Shown here in pieces: positions 40,442-51,776 of a DNA stretch of 64,000 nt. Position 1 is the first letter of the stretch. Each line of letters starts with the position of its first letter. Under the pieces are notes generated by a model. It was not told the origin of the DNA, searched no databases, and worked only from the letters and a program-made list of their open reading frames with translations. The position numbers were made by a program, and so were the translations under genes. Source of the stretch: Xanthomonas rydalmerensis (GTDB lineage Bacteria; Pseudomonadota; Gammaproteobacteria; Xanthomonadales; Xanthomonadaceae); assembly GCF_033170385.1 (NCBI RefSeq), contig NZ_CP126170.1:1388001-1452000 (forward strand). Direction: 5' to 3'.

Positions 40442-40747
40442 ATGAGCGAGACCGCATTCAATCTGGAGTGGGAAACCCTCGGCAACGAGGGCGCAATGGA
40501 GGCCATCGTCACCCAGCGCGCGCGCGTGTTCGGCGGCTGGCTGGTGCGCGCCGGCAGCGGCGCCAACGCGCCGCTGGCGTTCGTGCCGGATCCGGAGGGC
40601 CGTTGGGACGGCGAGGACTTCGGCGAGGACGATTACGAGTACGAGGAAGACGAAGAGGGAGAGGAAGAAGAGGACGAGGACGAGGAAGGCGACGACGAAG
40701 ACGAGGACGACGTCGAGGACGCCGACCCCGCGCACCCGGCGCGCTGA
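40442..40747 (+). CDS. Small protein with strongly acidic C-terminal tail
   Basis: This 101-residue protein has a short globular part, residues 1-58 (NLEWETLGNEGAMEAIVTQRA, FGGWLVRAGSG, FVPDPEGRWDG). About 35 residues that are nearly all Asp and Glu follow (positions 60-95). It starts 33 bases after aspS and ends 3 bases before the GNAT gene, so co-transcription is likely. No family recognised; acidic tails occur in nucleic-acid mimics and chaperone-like proteins, but nothing here decides. Confidence 0.6.
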   Translation: MSETAFNLEWETLGNEGAMEAIVTQRARVFGGWLVRAGSGANAPLAFVPDPEGRWDGEDFGEDDYEYEEDEEGEEEEDEDEEGDDEDEDDVEDADPAHPAR

Positions 40748-40750
40748 GCC

Positions 40751-41269
40751 GTGCGCATCCGTCGCGCCACGCCGGACGATGCCGCGGCGGTGACCCGCAT
40801 CGCCACGGCCACCTTCTGCGAAACCTTCGGCCATCTGTATCCCGCGCAGGACCTGCAGGCCTTCCTCGACGAGGCCTATTCGCTGGAGCGTGCCCAGGTC
40901 GTGCTGGCGCATCCGGACTACGCGATCTGGCTGGTCGAGCACGACGGCGCGGTGGTCGGGCACGCCGCAGCCGGCCCCTGTGGCCTGCCGCACGCCGAGG
41001 TGCGCCCCGGCGACGGCGAACTGAAGCGGCTGTACCTGCTGCGCGCACACCAGAACGGCGGTTGGGGCGCGCGGCTGTTCGATACCGCCCTGGCCTGGCT
41101 GGAACGCGACGGCCCGCGCACGCTGTGGGTGGGCGTGTGGTCGGAGAACCTGGGGGCGCAGCGTTTCTATGCGCGCTACGGCTTCGAGAAGGTCGGCACC
41201 TACGAATTCCCGGTGGGGCAGGTGCGCGATCTCGAATTCATCCTGCGCCGGCCGCCGCGCGCGGCCTGA
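40751..41269 (+). CDS. GNAT-family N-acetyltransferase
   Basis: This 172-residue acetyltransferase has the acetyl-CoA-binding strand and loop LKRLYLLRAHQNGGWGARLFDTALAW (about 95-120) and the C-terminal ENLGAQRFYARYGFEKVGTYEF. The N-terminal IRRATPDDAAAVTRIATATF is the usual GNAT opening. The R/Q-x-x-G-x-G/A loop reads QNGGWGA. GTG start at 40751, 3 bases after the acidic-tailed gene. Substrate unknown. Confidence 0.85.
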   Translation: MRIRRATPDDAAAVTRIATATFCETFGHLYPAQDLQAFLDEAYSLERAQVVLAHPDYAIWLVEHDGAVVGHAAAGPCGLPHAEVRPGDGELKRLYLLRAHQNGGWGARLFDTALAWLERDGPRTLWVGVWSENLGAQRFYARYGFEKVGTYEFPVGQVRDLEFILRRPPRAA

Positions 41270-41369
41270 CGCCGTGCGGCCGGGCCAGGTCCCGGCACCG
41301 CCGCGTCGACATCGCGGCAACGAGGGCGCGTTAGAGTGCAGGCCTGTCCAGCCTGCAGGAGAACGCGCC

Positions 41370-41681
41370 ATGTTCCGACCGTGGATGGGAATCGCCGCCG
41401 TGCTGCCGCTGCTGGCCGCGTGCGCGCCGCCGGCGGCGTTGCAGCCGGCCAGTGCCGGCCCCGCCGTGCAGGGCGATGGCCGCTGCAATGTCGACGCGGT
41501 GGCCTGGGCCGTCGGCCAGGAAGCCACCCAGGCGACCATGAGCCGGGTCTGGAAGGAGAGCGGAGCCGGCGTGGTGCGGCCGATCGCGCCGGGCCAGGCG
41601 GTGACTCGCGACCTGCGCCTTGACCGGCTCAATGTGTTCCTGGATGGCAGCAATCACATCGTCCGCACCACCTGCGGTTGA
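41370..41681 (+). CDS. Peptidase inhibitor I78-family lipoprotein
   Basis: This 103-residue protein has a lipoprotein signal whose lipobox LLAAC places the anchored Cys at about residue 18. The mature part contains CNVDAVAWAVGQEAT, MSRVWKESGAGVVRPIAPGQAVT and the terminal RLNVFLDGSNHIVRTTCG. These are the features of the I78 (potato-inhibitor-like) family, whose bacterial members are thought to inhibit serine proteases. Two Cys flank the domain. ATG at 41370 has AGGAG eight bases upstream. Confidence 0.75.
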   Translation: MFRPWMGIAAVLPLLAACAPPAALQPASAGPAVQGDGRCNVDAVAWAVGQEATQATMSRVWKESGAGVVRPIAPGQAVTRDLRLDRLNVFLDGSNHIVRTTCG

Positions 41682-41688
41682 GCCGCCG

Positions 41689-42315
41689 ATGGCCGCCGCG
41701 CCGCAGGTGCTGTTGCTGCACGGCATCTGGAACGCGCGGCCGTGGCTGCTGCCGCTGGCGCTACGCCTGCGCCGCGCCGGCTGGCGGGTCGCCAGTTTCG
41801 GCTATTCGACCGCCGTCGGCGGCGCCGAGGCCGCGCTGCCGCGGCTGCACGCGCGCATCGAGCGCCTGGCCGTTGCCGGCCCGGTGGCCCTGGTCGGGCA
41901 TAGCCTCGGCGGCCTGATCGCGTTGCAGGCCTTGCGGCAGGCGCCCTCGTTGCCGGTGACCCGCGTGGTGTGCCTGGGCAGTCCGTTGGCGGGCAGTGCC
42001 GCCGCGCGCGCCCTGGCGCAGCGGCGGCTCGGCGTGGCGCTGGGCCGCAGCGCAGCGCTGTTGCAGCAGGGCGTGGCGCGTTGGGACGGGCCGGCCGAGG
42101 TCGGCATGATCGCCGGCACCGTGGCGCGCGGGCTGGGCGCTCGCTTCGCCGCGCTGGGGCCCGAGTCCGACGGCAGCGTGGCCCTGGCCGAGACCCGCGT
42201 GCCCGGTCTTGGCGATCACTGCCAGGTCCGCGCCAGCCACAGCGGCCTGCTGTTCTCGGCGGACGCCGCGCGGCAGACCGCCGCCTTCCTGCGCGACGGA
42301 CGCTTCGCTGCCTGA
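41689..42315 (+). CDS. Alpha/beta-hydrolase, cytosolic esterase or lipase-like
   Basis: This 208-residue protein has the oxyanion motif LLLHGIWNA near the start, nucleophile elbow LVGHSLGGLIAL (about residue 70) and candidate acid/His positions in ESDGSVALAET and RASHSGLLFS. No signal peptide is seen. It lies 7 bases after the I78 gene, so it is probably translated from the same mRNA. The small size and GHSLGG motif resemble PGAP1-like or triacylglycerol lipase-like proteins. Substrate unknown. Confidence 0.7.
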   Translation: MAAAPQVLLLHGIWNARPWLLPLALRLRRAGWRVASFGYSTAVGGAEAALPRLHARIERLAVAGPVALVGHSLGGLIALQALRQAPSLPVTRVVCLGSPLAGSAAARALAQRRLGVALGRSAALLQQGVARWDGPAEVGMIAGTVARGLGARFAALGPESDGSVALAETRVPGLGDHCQVRASHSGLLFSADAARQTAAFLRDGRFAA

Positions 42316-42409
42316 GTCGATTTGTCGGAACCGACCATCCCGCGGCAGCGGCCGGCGCCGCGTCGGGGTGTCCGCCACGACGCGGCGCCAGCCGGGGCGA
42401 TGCCGTCCC

Positions 42410-43312
42410 TCAGGGCGTCACGAAGGTCTTCAACCAGTCCAGCGTCGGGTTGAGCGCCCAGGCGGCGGTGCCGCTGCGGTAGTTGCCGTCGACCAGAATG
42501 CCCGTGCACTGGGTGCCGGGATAGCCGCCGAAGCCCATGAAGCAATGGTCGGCGTACAGGTCCTGCACCTCCCGGTCCTTGACGACGTACCAGCCGCTGC
42601 CGTTGCTGCGGAAGCACGACTGCTGCCCGTCGCAGCGCAGGCCGGTGACCAGTTGCGCCTGCGTGCGGGCGATGTTCTCGGTGCCGCCGACGAACATGTC
42701 GCGCTCGCCGTTGATGATGCGCAGGCGATCGGAGGGCAGGCTGTGGTTGCCGTCGGCGATGCAGGACGCCAGGTTGTAGTAGGCGGTGTAGGTCGTGCCG
42801 GTGCCCTGGCCGAACGAGGCGGCGACCCGGGGATCGTAGTCGTGCGCCAGCACCGAGATGATCGAGCCCTGGCTGAGGCCGCCGGTCACCACACCCTTGG
42901 AGCAGTCGGCCTTGCCGCGGGCGCAGAGTTGGGCGATGGCGCTGTTGAGATTCTGCGCATCGAAGATGGCCTTGGCGCGGTTGCCGATGACGCCACAGCT
43001 GCCGAAGCTGGCGTTGTCGTATTCCACCGAGGCGGCCACGAAGCCCTTGGCCGCCGCGGCATTTACTGCGGCCATCGCCCAATTGCTCTGGTAGTTCTCG
43101 CCGGTCCCGCCGATATGCACATAGACCGGGTACTTGCCCGCCGCGCGGGGTTCCTGGCCGCTGATCGAATAGGTGGTGAAGCCGGCCCTGTAGCTGCCCC
43201 TGAAGGCATCGGTCTGGGCGCTGGCGAGGCCTGGGGCGGCGAGGGCGAGCAGGCCCAGGCAGCGCAGGGCCAGCGACAGGAGCGGGGTGGGGGCGGAGGG
43301 GGTGCGGAACAT
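42410..43312 (-). CDS. Exported alpha/beta-fold protein of unknown function
   Basis: This 300-residue protein has a signal peptide (LALAAPGLASAQT). A hydrolase-like core has PVYVHIGGTGENY (oxyanion position), GVVTGGLSQGSIISVLA as candidate nucleophile elbow (GLSQGS) and RLRIINGERDMFVGG before a possible acid. Several Cys (GSCGV, LCARGKADCSK, LRCDGQQSCF, HCF, TQCT) suggest disulfides. I cannot name the family with certainty; a secreted esterase or depolymerase-like role is plausible. ATG at 43312. The gene is convergent with the hydrolase gene upstream. Confidence 0.6.
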   Translation of the reverse strand: MFRTPSAPTPLLSLALRCLGLLALAAPGLASAQTDAFRGSYRAGFTTYSISGQEPRAAGKYPVYVHIGGTGENYQSNWAMAAVNAAAAKGFVAASVEYDNASFGSCGVIGNRAKAIFDAQNLNSAIAQLCARGKADCSKGVVTGGLSQGSIISVLAHDYDPRVAASFGQGTGTTYTAYYNLASCIADGNHSLPSDRLRIINGERDMFVGGTENIARTQAQLVTGLRCDGQQSCFRSNGSGWYVVKDREVQDLYADHCFMGFGGYPGTQCTGILVDGNYRSGTAAWALNPTLDWLKTFVTP

Positions 43313-43594
43313 GTGGGATCTCCTTTGGTGCGAAGGAACGCGGGCGCGATTTGCGCGTTCAGCCTCCAGGTGGGGCCTTACAGTTCTGGCAGCGATGTGG
43401 CGCGCACGGGTAGACAGTCCGCCAAGGATTGATGGGCAGCACGGGGCCGCGCGCGCTGGAGCGGGCGCCGCCGGGGGAACGGGCTACATGCGCCGGTCGC
43501 ATGCGCGGTCGGTCGTCGGCGCGGCCGGACCCCGGGATGCCTGCGGCATCAGGTAAAATCCGCGCCTTGTCCTTACAACTGTCCGGAACGCCCC

Positions 43595-44329
43595 ATGGGT
43601 AGAGGCCCCTCGATCGAAGCCCGCAAGAACGCATCCGATGCGAAGCGTGGCAAGATTTTCACCAAGATCATCCGCGAGATCGGCGTCGCCGCGCGCGCCG
43701 GCGGCGGCGATCCGTCCAACAACCCGCGGCTGCGCGTGGCGATGGACAAGGGGCTGGCCTCGAACATGTCCAAGGACGTCATCGAGCGTGCGATCAAGAA
43801 GGCCACCGGCGAGCTGGAAGGCGTGGAGTACGAGGAAGTGCGCTACGAGGGCTATGCCCCGGGCGGGGTGGCGGTGATCGTCGACTGCCTGACCGACAAC
43901 CGCGTGCGCACCGTGGCCGACGTCCGCCACGCCTTCAGCAAGTGCGGCGGCAACATGGGCACCGACGGCTCGGTGGCCTTCATGTTCAAGCGCCTGGGCG
44001 TGCTCAGCTTCGCCGCCGGCGCCGACGAGGAGAAGATCACCGAGGCCGCGATCGAGGCCGGTGCCGACGACATCGTGGTCTACCCCGAGGACGGCGCGAT
44101 CGACGTGCTGACCGCGCCGGAGGCGTTCCAGGCGGTCAAGGACGCCATGGACGCGGCCGGCCTGTCCCCCGACCACGCCGACATCACCTTCCGCGCCGAC
44201 AACGACATCGCCGTGGACGGCGACACCGCGGTGCAGGTGCGCAAGCTGCTGGACATGCTGGAAGACCTGGACGACGTGCAGAACGTCTATTCCAACGTGG
44301 ACCAGGCCGCGCTGAGTGACGGTGGCTGA
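43595..44329 (+). CDS. yebC: YebC/PmpR-family transcription and translation regulator
   Basis: This 244-residue three-domain protein has [15 protein letters not shown] and [26 protein letters not shown], the family signature. YebC proteins bind DNA at some promoters and also help ribosomes pass polyproline stalls. The first 15 residues ([15 protein letters not shown]) replace the usual MAGHSKWANIKHRK; this variant is known to me from xanthomonads. Followed by ruvC, matching the conserved yebC-ruvC neighbourhood. ATG at 43595. Confidence 0.93.
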   Translation: MGRGPSIEARKNASDAKRGKIFTKIIREIGVAARAGGGDPSNNPRLRVAMDKGLASNMSKDVIERAIKKATGELEGVEYEEVRYEGYAPGGVAVIVDCLTDNRVRTVADVRHAFSKCGGNMGTDGSVAFMFKRLGVLSFAAGADEEKITEAAIEAGADDIVVYPEDGAIDVLTAPEAFQAVKDAMDAAGLSPDHADITFRADNDIAVDGDTAVQVRKLLDMLEDLDDVQNVYSNVDQAALSDGG

Positions 44330-44338
44330 CACCATGAA

Positions 44339-44373
44339 ACCCGGGGCCCGGGGCCCGGGACCCCGGACCCGGA
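44339..44373. repeat. GGGCCCGG-type GC repeat at the ruvC 5' end
   Basis: A run of alternating CCGGGGCCCGG and CCCGGGACCCC blocks covers 35 bases between the yebC stop and the chosen ruvC start. It can fold on itself and occurs once in the window. Confidence 0.5.
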
Positions 44374-44387
44374 AGGCCGCTGTGCCG

Positions 44388-45014
44388 ATGCCGGAGGCAT
44401 TGCAGACGTCGATGGCGGCCGCGGGCATCGCTGCCCGCACGGGCGCTGCTTTCCCGAATCCCGAATCCCGAATCCCGAATCCCGGCACCACCACCACCCG
44501 CATCCTCGGCATCGACCCCGGCTCGCAGCGCACCGGCGTCGGCATCATCGACGTGGACGCGGCCGGCCGCACCCGCCACGTGCACCACGCCCCGCTGCTG
44601 CTGCTGGGCGAGGGCGATTTCTCGCTGCGGCTCAAGCGCCTGCTGTACGGGCTGGATGCGCTGATCGAGGAATACCGGCCGCAGGAAGTGGCGATCGAGC
44701 GGGTGTTCATGGGCAAGAGCGCCGACGCGGCGCTGAAACTCGGCCATGCCCGCGGCGCGGCGATCTGCGCGGCGGTGCTGCGCGAGCTGCCCGTGCACGA
44801 GTACGCCGCCAAGGAGATCAAGCTCGCCGTGGTCGGCAAGGGCGCGGCGGAGAAGCAACAGGTGCAACACATGGTCGGTCTCATGCTGAGCCTGACCGGC
44901 AAACTTCAGGCCGACGCCGCCGACGCGCTGGCCGTCGCCATCACCCATGCCCACGTGCGCGCCACCGCGCAGCGCCTGGGCGTCAGCACGCAGCAGGCTT
45001 GGAGTAGAAAATGA
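44388..45014 (+). CDS. ruvC: Holliday junction resolvase RuvC with repeat-encoded N-terminal extension
   Basis: The RuvC core runs from [13 protein letters not shown] to the end. Acidic catalytic residues are in GIDPGS, AIERVF and [12 protein letters not shown], and the fold is full length. E. coli-type RuvC begins at about the Ile of RILG, but here no start codon lies close to it. The preceding codons read through an array of four GAATCCC units (44456-44483), encoding [11 protein letters not shown]. In-frame starts are 44316 (GTG), 44334, 44388 (GGAAGG 11 bases upstream, chosen) and 44412. Any of them gives an extension of at least 30 residues. RuvC cuts Holliday junctions made accessible by RuvAB. 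Confidence 0.85.
   Translation: MPEALQTSMAAAGIAARTGAAFPNPESRIPNPGTTTTRILGIDPGSQRTGVGIIDVDAAGRTRHVHHAPLLLLGEGDFSLRLKRLLYGLDALIEEYRPQEVAIERVFMGKSADAALKLGHARGAAICAAVLRELPVHEYAAKEIKLAVVGKGAAEKQQVQHMVGLMLSLTGKLQADAADALAVAITHAHVRATAQRLGVSTQQAWSRK
44456..44483 (+). repeat. C-rich heptad array inside the ruvC reading frame (4 x GAATCCC)
   Basis: Four identical GAATCCC units lie just upstream of the conserved RuvC core and are read in frame as [10 protein letters not shown]. No partner arm is seen. Confidence 0.85.
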
Positions 45015-45022
45015 GTGGAGCC

Positions 45023-45116
45023 GGGATTCGGGATTCGGGATTGGGGATTCGCCAAAGCGGAGCCGGCGCCTGCGCGCCCGGCTGTTGCCAATCCCCAATC
45101 CCCAATCCCCAATCCC
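45023..45116. repeat. Paired heptad element between ruvC and ruvA
   Basis: G-rich arm 45023-45050 (GGGATTC, GGGATTC, GGGATTG, GGGATTC) and C-rich arm 45089-45116 (4 x CAATCCC) flank 38 bases. Pairing continues inwards: GCCAAAGC after the left arm against GCTGTTGC before the right one. The RNA would form a long imperfect hairpin. Confidence 0.85.
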
Positions 45117-45136
45117 GGCGCCTCCAAGGAGGCGCC
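45117..45136 (+). promoter_or_regulatory. Hairpin occluding the ruvA Shine-Dalgarno sequence
   Basis: GGCGCCTC (45117-45124) pairs with GAGGCGCC (45129-45136) around CAAG. The ruvA ribosome site AAGGAGG (45126-45132) is thereby placed in loop and stem, three bases before the ATG at 45139. Confidence 0.55.
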
Positions 45137-45138
45137 CA

Positions 45139-45723
45139 ATGATCGGCCGTCTGCGCGGGATCCTGGCCTACAAGCAGCCGCCGTGGCTGGTGATCGATGT
45201 GGGCGGGGTGGGCTATGAGCTGGAGGCGCCCATGAGCACCTTCTACGACCTGCCCGACGTCGGTCGCGACGTGATCCTGTTCACCCACTATGCGCAGAAG
45301 GAGGACAGCGTGTCGCTGTACGGCTTCCTGCGCGAGGGCGAGCGGCGCCTGTTCCGCGATGTGCAGCGGGTCAGCGGGATCGGCGCGAAGATCGCGCTGG
45401 CGGTGCTGTCCGGCGTCAGCGTCGACGAATTCGCGCGGTTGATCACTGCCGGCGACGTCACCGCGCTGACCCGCATCCCCGGCATCGGCAAGAAGACCGC
45501 CGAGCGCATGGTGGTGGAACTGCGCGACCGTGCGGCCGACTTCAGCGGCGGCGCGCCGGTGACCGGGCAACTGGGCCCCGACGCGGTCTCCGAGGCCACG
45601 GTGGCGCTGCAGCAGCTCGGCTACAAGCCGGCCGAGGCGGCGAAGATGGCGCGCGACGCCGCCGCCGACGGCGACGAGGTCGCCACGGTGATCCGCAAGG
45701 CCCTGCAAGCGGCCCTGCGCTGA
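45139..45723 (+). CDS. ruvA: Holliday junction helicase subunit RuvA
   Basis: This is a 194-residue protein. An N-terminal OB domain ([20 protein letters not shown]) is followed by two helix-hairpin-helix motifs ([31 protein letters not shown]). A C-terminal three-helix domain that touches RuvB is present ([21 protein letters not shown]). RuvA tetramers hold the Holliday junction and load RuvB. AAGGAGG precedes ATG at 45139. Separated from ruvC by a paired heptad element and from ruvB by kup. Confidence 0.96.
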   Translation: MIGRLRGILAYKQPPWLVIDVGGVGYELEAPMSTFYDLPDVGRDVILFTHYAQKEDSVSLYGFLREGERRLFRDVQRVSGIGAKIALAVLSGVSVDEFARLITAGDVTALTRIPGIGKKTAERMVVELRDRAADFSGGAPVTGQLGPDAVSEATVALQQLGYKPAEAAKMARDAAADGDEVATVIRKALQAALR

Positions 45724-45782
45724 CCGCCCGGTCGGCTCGGCCTCCCGCTCTTTCTTCACGTTCTGGCGCTACTCTTCCCACC

Positions 45783-47696
<1,914 letters not shown>

Positions 47697-47713
47697 GGCC
47701 GCCTGCGGCGGCC

Positions 47714-47819
47714 GGGATTGGGGAGTCGGGATTCGGGATTGGTCAAGGCCATGGCGCCGATACCGTCCCACAGCCGATACTATTGCGCTACCAATCCCGA
47801 ATCCCCACTCCCCAATCCC
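47714..47819. repeat. Paired heptad element between kup and ruvB
   Basis: G-rich arm 47714-47741 (GGGATTG, GGGAGTC, GGGATTC, GGGATTG) and C-rich arm 47792-47819 (CAATCCC, GAATCCC, CACTCCC, CAATCCC) flank 50 bases. The C-rich arm ends 8 bases before the ruvB ATG, so no Shine-Dalgarno sequence is visible there. Confidence 0.85.
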
Positions 47820-47827
47820 GGCTTTAA

Positions 47828-48858
<1,031 letters not shown>

Positions 48859-48862
<4 letters not shown>

Positions 48863-49362
48863 CCGCGATCGACCCGAACGCGCCTCTGCGCGGCGAATCC
48901 CCACTCCCGAATCCCCAATCCCCGCGGCTATTCAGTTGGCCGACACGCGTCTACTGGGAAGATACCGACGCCGGTGGCGTGGTCTACCACGCGCGCTACG
49001 TGGCCTTCCTGGAGCGGGCGCGCACGGAGTGGTTGCGGGCGTTGGGGTATGGTCAGGAGCGTCTGCGCCTGCAACACGATCTGGTGTTCGCAGTGCGCGC
49101 GATGCAGCTCGACTTCCTGCGCCCGGCACGCCTGGACGATTCCCTGCAGGTCGGCGTCGCGCTGTCGCAATGCAAGCGCGCCAGCCTGGTGTTCGCGCAG
49201 TCGATCCACCGCGACGACGGGGAGCTGCTGTTGCGCGCGCAGGTGCGGGTGGCGGCGCTCAGCGCCGGCAACTTCCGCCCGCGCGGCATGGACGACGCGC
49301 TGCACGATGTATTGAAAGTTCTTGAAATCACTGAAGCCGAATTACTGAGGAACGACGGATGA
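48859..49362 (+). CDS. ybgC: Acyl-CoA thioesterase YbgC (Tol-Pal associated)
   Basis: This 167-residue hotdog-fold thioesterase has the catalytic motif [24 protein letters not shown] (Asp of DTD), as in E. coli YbgC, which acts on acyl-CoA or acyl-ACP and links phospholipid metabolism to the Tol system. The start is a TTG at 48859 with AGGAG seven bases before it, overlapping the ruvB stop. The conserved protein begins at about [10 protein letters not shown]; the 25 residues before it include repeat-encoded [11 protein letters not shown]. Its stop overlaps the tolQ start (ATGA). Confidence 0.88.
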
Positions 49363-50135
49363 TCGCATTGCTCCTGGCCCTGCAGGACACGGTGGTGGAG
49401 GCGCTGCCGCAGGACGTGACCCAGACCGCCACCCAGGCCGTCGCCAACACCGCCGCCCACGGCGGCATCAATTACCTGGACCTGATGGTCAAGGCCAGCC
49501 TGCCGGTCAAGGTGATCGTGCTGCTGCTGCTGCTCGGCTCGCTGATCAGTTGGGTCATCATCTTCCGCAAGGGCAAGGTGTTCAAGGACGCCAACCGCGA
49601 GGCCGACGACTTCGAGAACCGCTTCTGGTCCGGCACCGATCTCAGCAAGCTCTACGCCGGCGCCACCGACCGCAACCGCGTGGTCGGCGGGCTGGAGGCG
49701 ATCTTCGAGGCCGGTTTCCGCGAGTTCGCCCGCCTGCGCGACAAGCGCCGGCTGGATGCGCGCATCCAGCTGGAAGGCGCGCAGCGGGCGATGCGCGCGA
49801 CCTATGCGCGCGAGGTCGACCGCCTCGAGCGCAACCTGGAACTGCTCGCCAACATCGGCTCCACCGCGCCCTACGTGGGCCTGGTCGGCACCGTGTTCGG
49901 CATCATGGTGACCATGCACGACATGATCAACAGCGGCCAGCAGGCGGGCATCGCCGCGGTCGCGCCAGGCATCTCCGAGGCGCTGTTCGCCACCGCCATC
50001 GGCCTGTTCGTGGCGATCCCGGCGGTGTGGGCCTACAACCGCTTCACCACCCGCGTCGAGCGGCTGGCGGTGCGCTTTGAGACCTTCTCCGAAGAGTTCA
50101 GCTCCATCCTGCAGCGCCAGGCCAGCGGCGACTGA
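49359..50135 (+). CDS. tolQ: Tol-Pal proton channel subunit TolQ
   Basis: This 258-residue MotA/TolQ/ExbB protein has three membrane helices: VKVIVLLLLLGSLISWVIIF after a short periplasmic N-terminus, then STAPYVGLVGTVFGIMV and ISEALFATAIGLFVAIPAV. With TolR it uses proton flow to drive TolA, keeping the outer membrane constricted during division. GAGGA precedes ATG at 49359, which overlaps ybgC by 4 bases. Confidence 0.96.
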   Translation: MIALLLALQDTVVEALPQDVTQTATQAVANTAAHGGINYLDLMVKASLPVKVIVLLLLLGSLISWVIIFRKGKVFKDANREADDFENRFWSGTDLSKLYAGATDRNRVVGGLEAIFEAGFREFARLRDKRRLDARIQLEGAQRAMRATYAREVDRLERNLELLANIGSTAPYVGLVGTVFGIMVTMHDMINSGQQAGIAAVAPGISEALFATAIGLFVAIPAVWAYNRFTTRVERLAVRFETFSEEFSSILQRQASGD

Positions 50136-50172
50136 GCGTCGCCCGCCTGTCCCCGACTCCCAGGATTCCCGC

Positions 50173-50599
<427 letters not shown>

Positions 50600-50610
<11 letters not shown>

Positions 50611-51601
50611 AGCCGATTCCCGCCCGCCGCAGCACCGCGGCGACGACAAGGGGCTGATCTTCGGGGTCGCCCTGGCGTTGCTGGTGCATGTGCTGATCGC
50701 ACTGCTGTTCTTCCTGGCCTGGTGGTGGTCGCCGGTGCGCCAGGTCGAACCGGCCGCCGGTTCGCCGATGGTCGAGGCCTCGCTGGTGGTCTCGGCCGCC
50801 GACGTGCGCTCGGCGCAGAAGGCGGTCAAGGACGCGCCCAAGCCCTTGCCCGAGCCGCTGCCCGAGCCGGTCAAGGACGTCGCCGAGGAAGACACGGTGC
50901 CGCCGCCGCAGCCGCTCCCCACGCCCAAGCCGCAGCAGGCGCCGACGCCGCAGCAGCAGAAGGCGCAGGACTTCGTCCCGGTGCCCGACAAGGTCGACCA
51001 GGACCGCGCCACCCGTACCGCGATCTCCCAGGAAAAGGAGAAGCAGGAGCAGGAGGCCAAGCGCCGCCAGGAACAGATCGACCTGACCGAGCAGAAGCGC
51101 CAGCAGGAGGCCGAGCAGAAGCAGCGCCTGGCCGCGCAGCAGGAAGAGGAGCGGCAGAAGAAGATCGCCGACATCCGCAAGCAGCGCGAGCAGGCCCAGC
51201 GCGAGGCCAAGCTGGCCGAGCAGAAACTGCAGCAGATCGCCGACCTGAACGCCAAGAAGGCGTCGGCGGCCGCGGCCACCACGCCGCAGCAGGCGCCGGG
51301 CCAGAACGGCACCAACACTGATCTGCTGGCGAAGTACAGCGCGGCGATCCAGCAGGCGGTGCTGAGCCAGTGGGTGCGCCCGGATTCGGTGCCGCTGGGG
51401 CAGAAGTGCAAGATCGTGATCACGCAGATTCCCGGTGGTCAGGTGATGGAGGCCAAGGTCAGCCCCGACTGTCCCTACGACGAGGCCGGCCGGCGCTCGA
51501 TCGAAGCGGCGGTGTTGCGTGCGCAGCCACTGCCTTATCGGGGCTTCGAGACCGTTTTCTCGCGCACTCTGACCTTCAACTTCACCGCCCAGGACAAATG
51601 A
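50600..51601 (+). CDS. tolA: Tol-Pal periplasm-spanning protein TolA
   Basis: This is a 333-residue protein. One N-terminal membrane helix (LIFGVALALLVHVLIALLFF) is followed by a Pro-rich segment. A long charged coiled coil comes next (about 140-245, rich in Gln, Glu, Lys, Arg). A C-terminal TolA/TonB-like domain (LLAKYSAAIQQAVLSQWVRP to FNFTAQDK) has one Cys pair (KCKIV, PDCPY). It couples TolQR energy to TolB-Pal. The coding overlap with tolR implies coupling. Confidence 0.93.
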
Positions 51602-51776
51602 CCCCGGCGGGCGGCCGCCGCCGCGTTCGCGCGCGGCCGGCCATCCGCCGGACACGCGATGGGCGATAATGGAGCGCGTCCTGCCATCGGCTTCACATGG
51701 CGATGGTTCATGATTGCGAATACGTTCACCCGCGCATTGCTATCTCTTGCGCCTTTCCGATCCTGCTGAGCGACCC

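Noticed and set aside
38651..41653. A 1000-residue open frame antisense to aspS and its neighbours
   Set aside because: It is a shadow of aspS, whose motifs are unambiguous; the antisense sequence is low-complexity Val/Ala/His.
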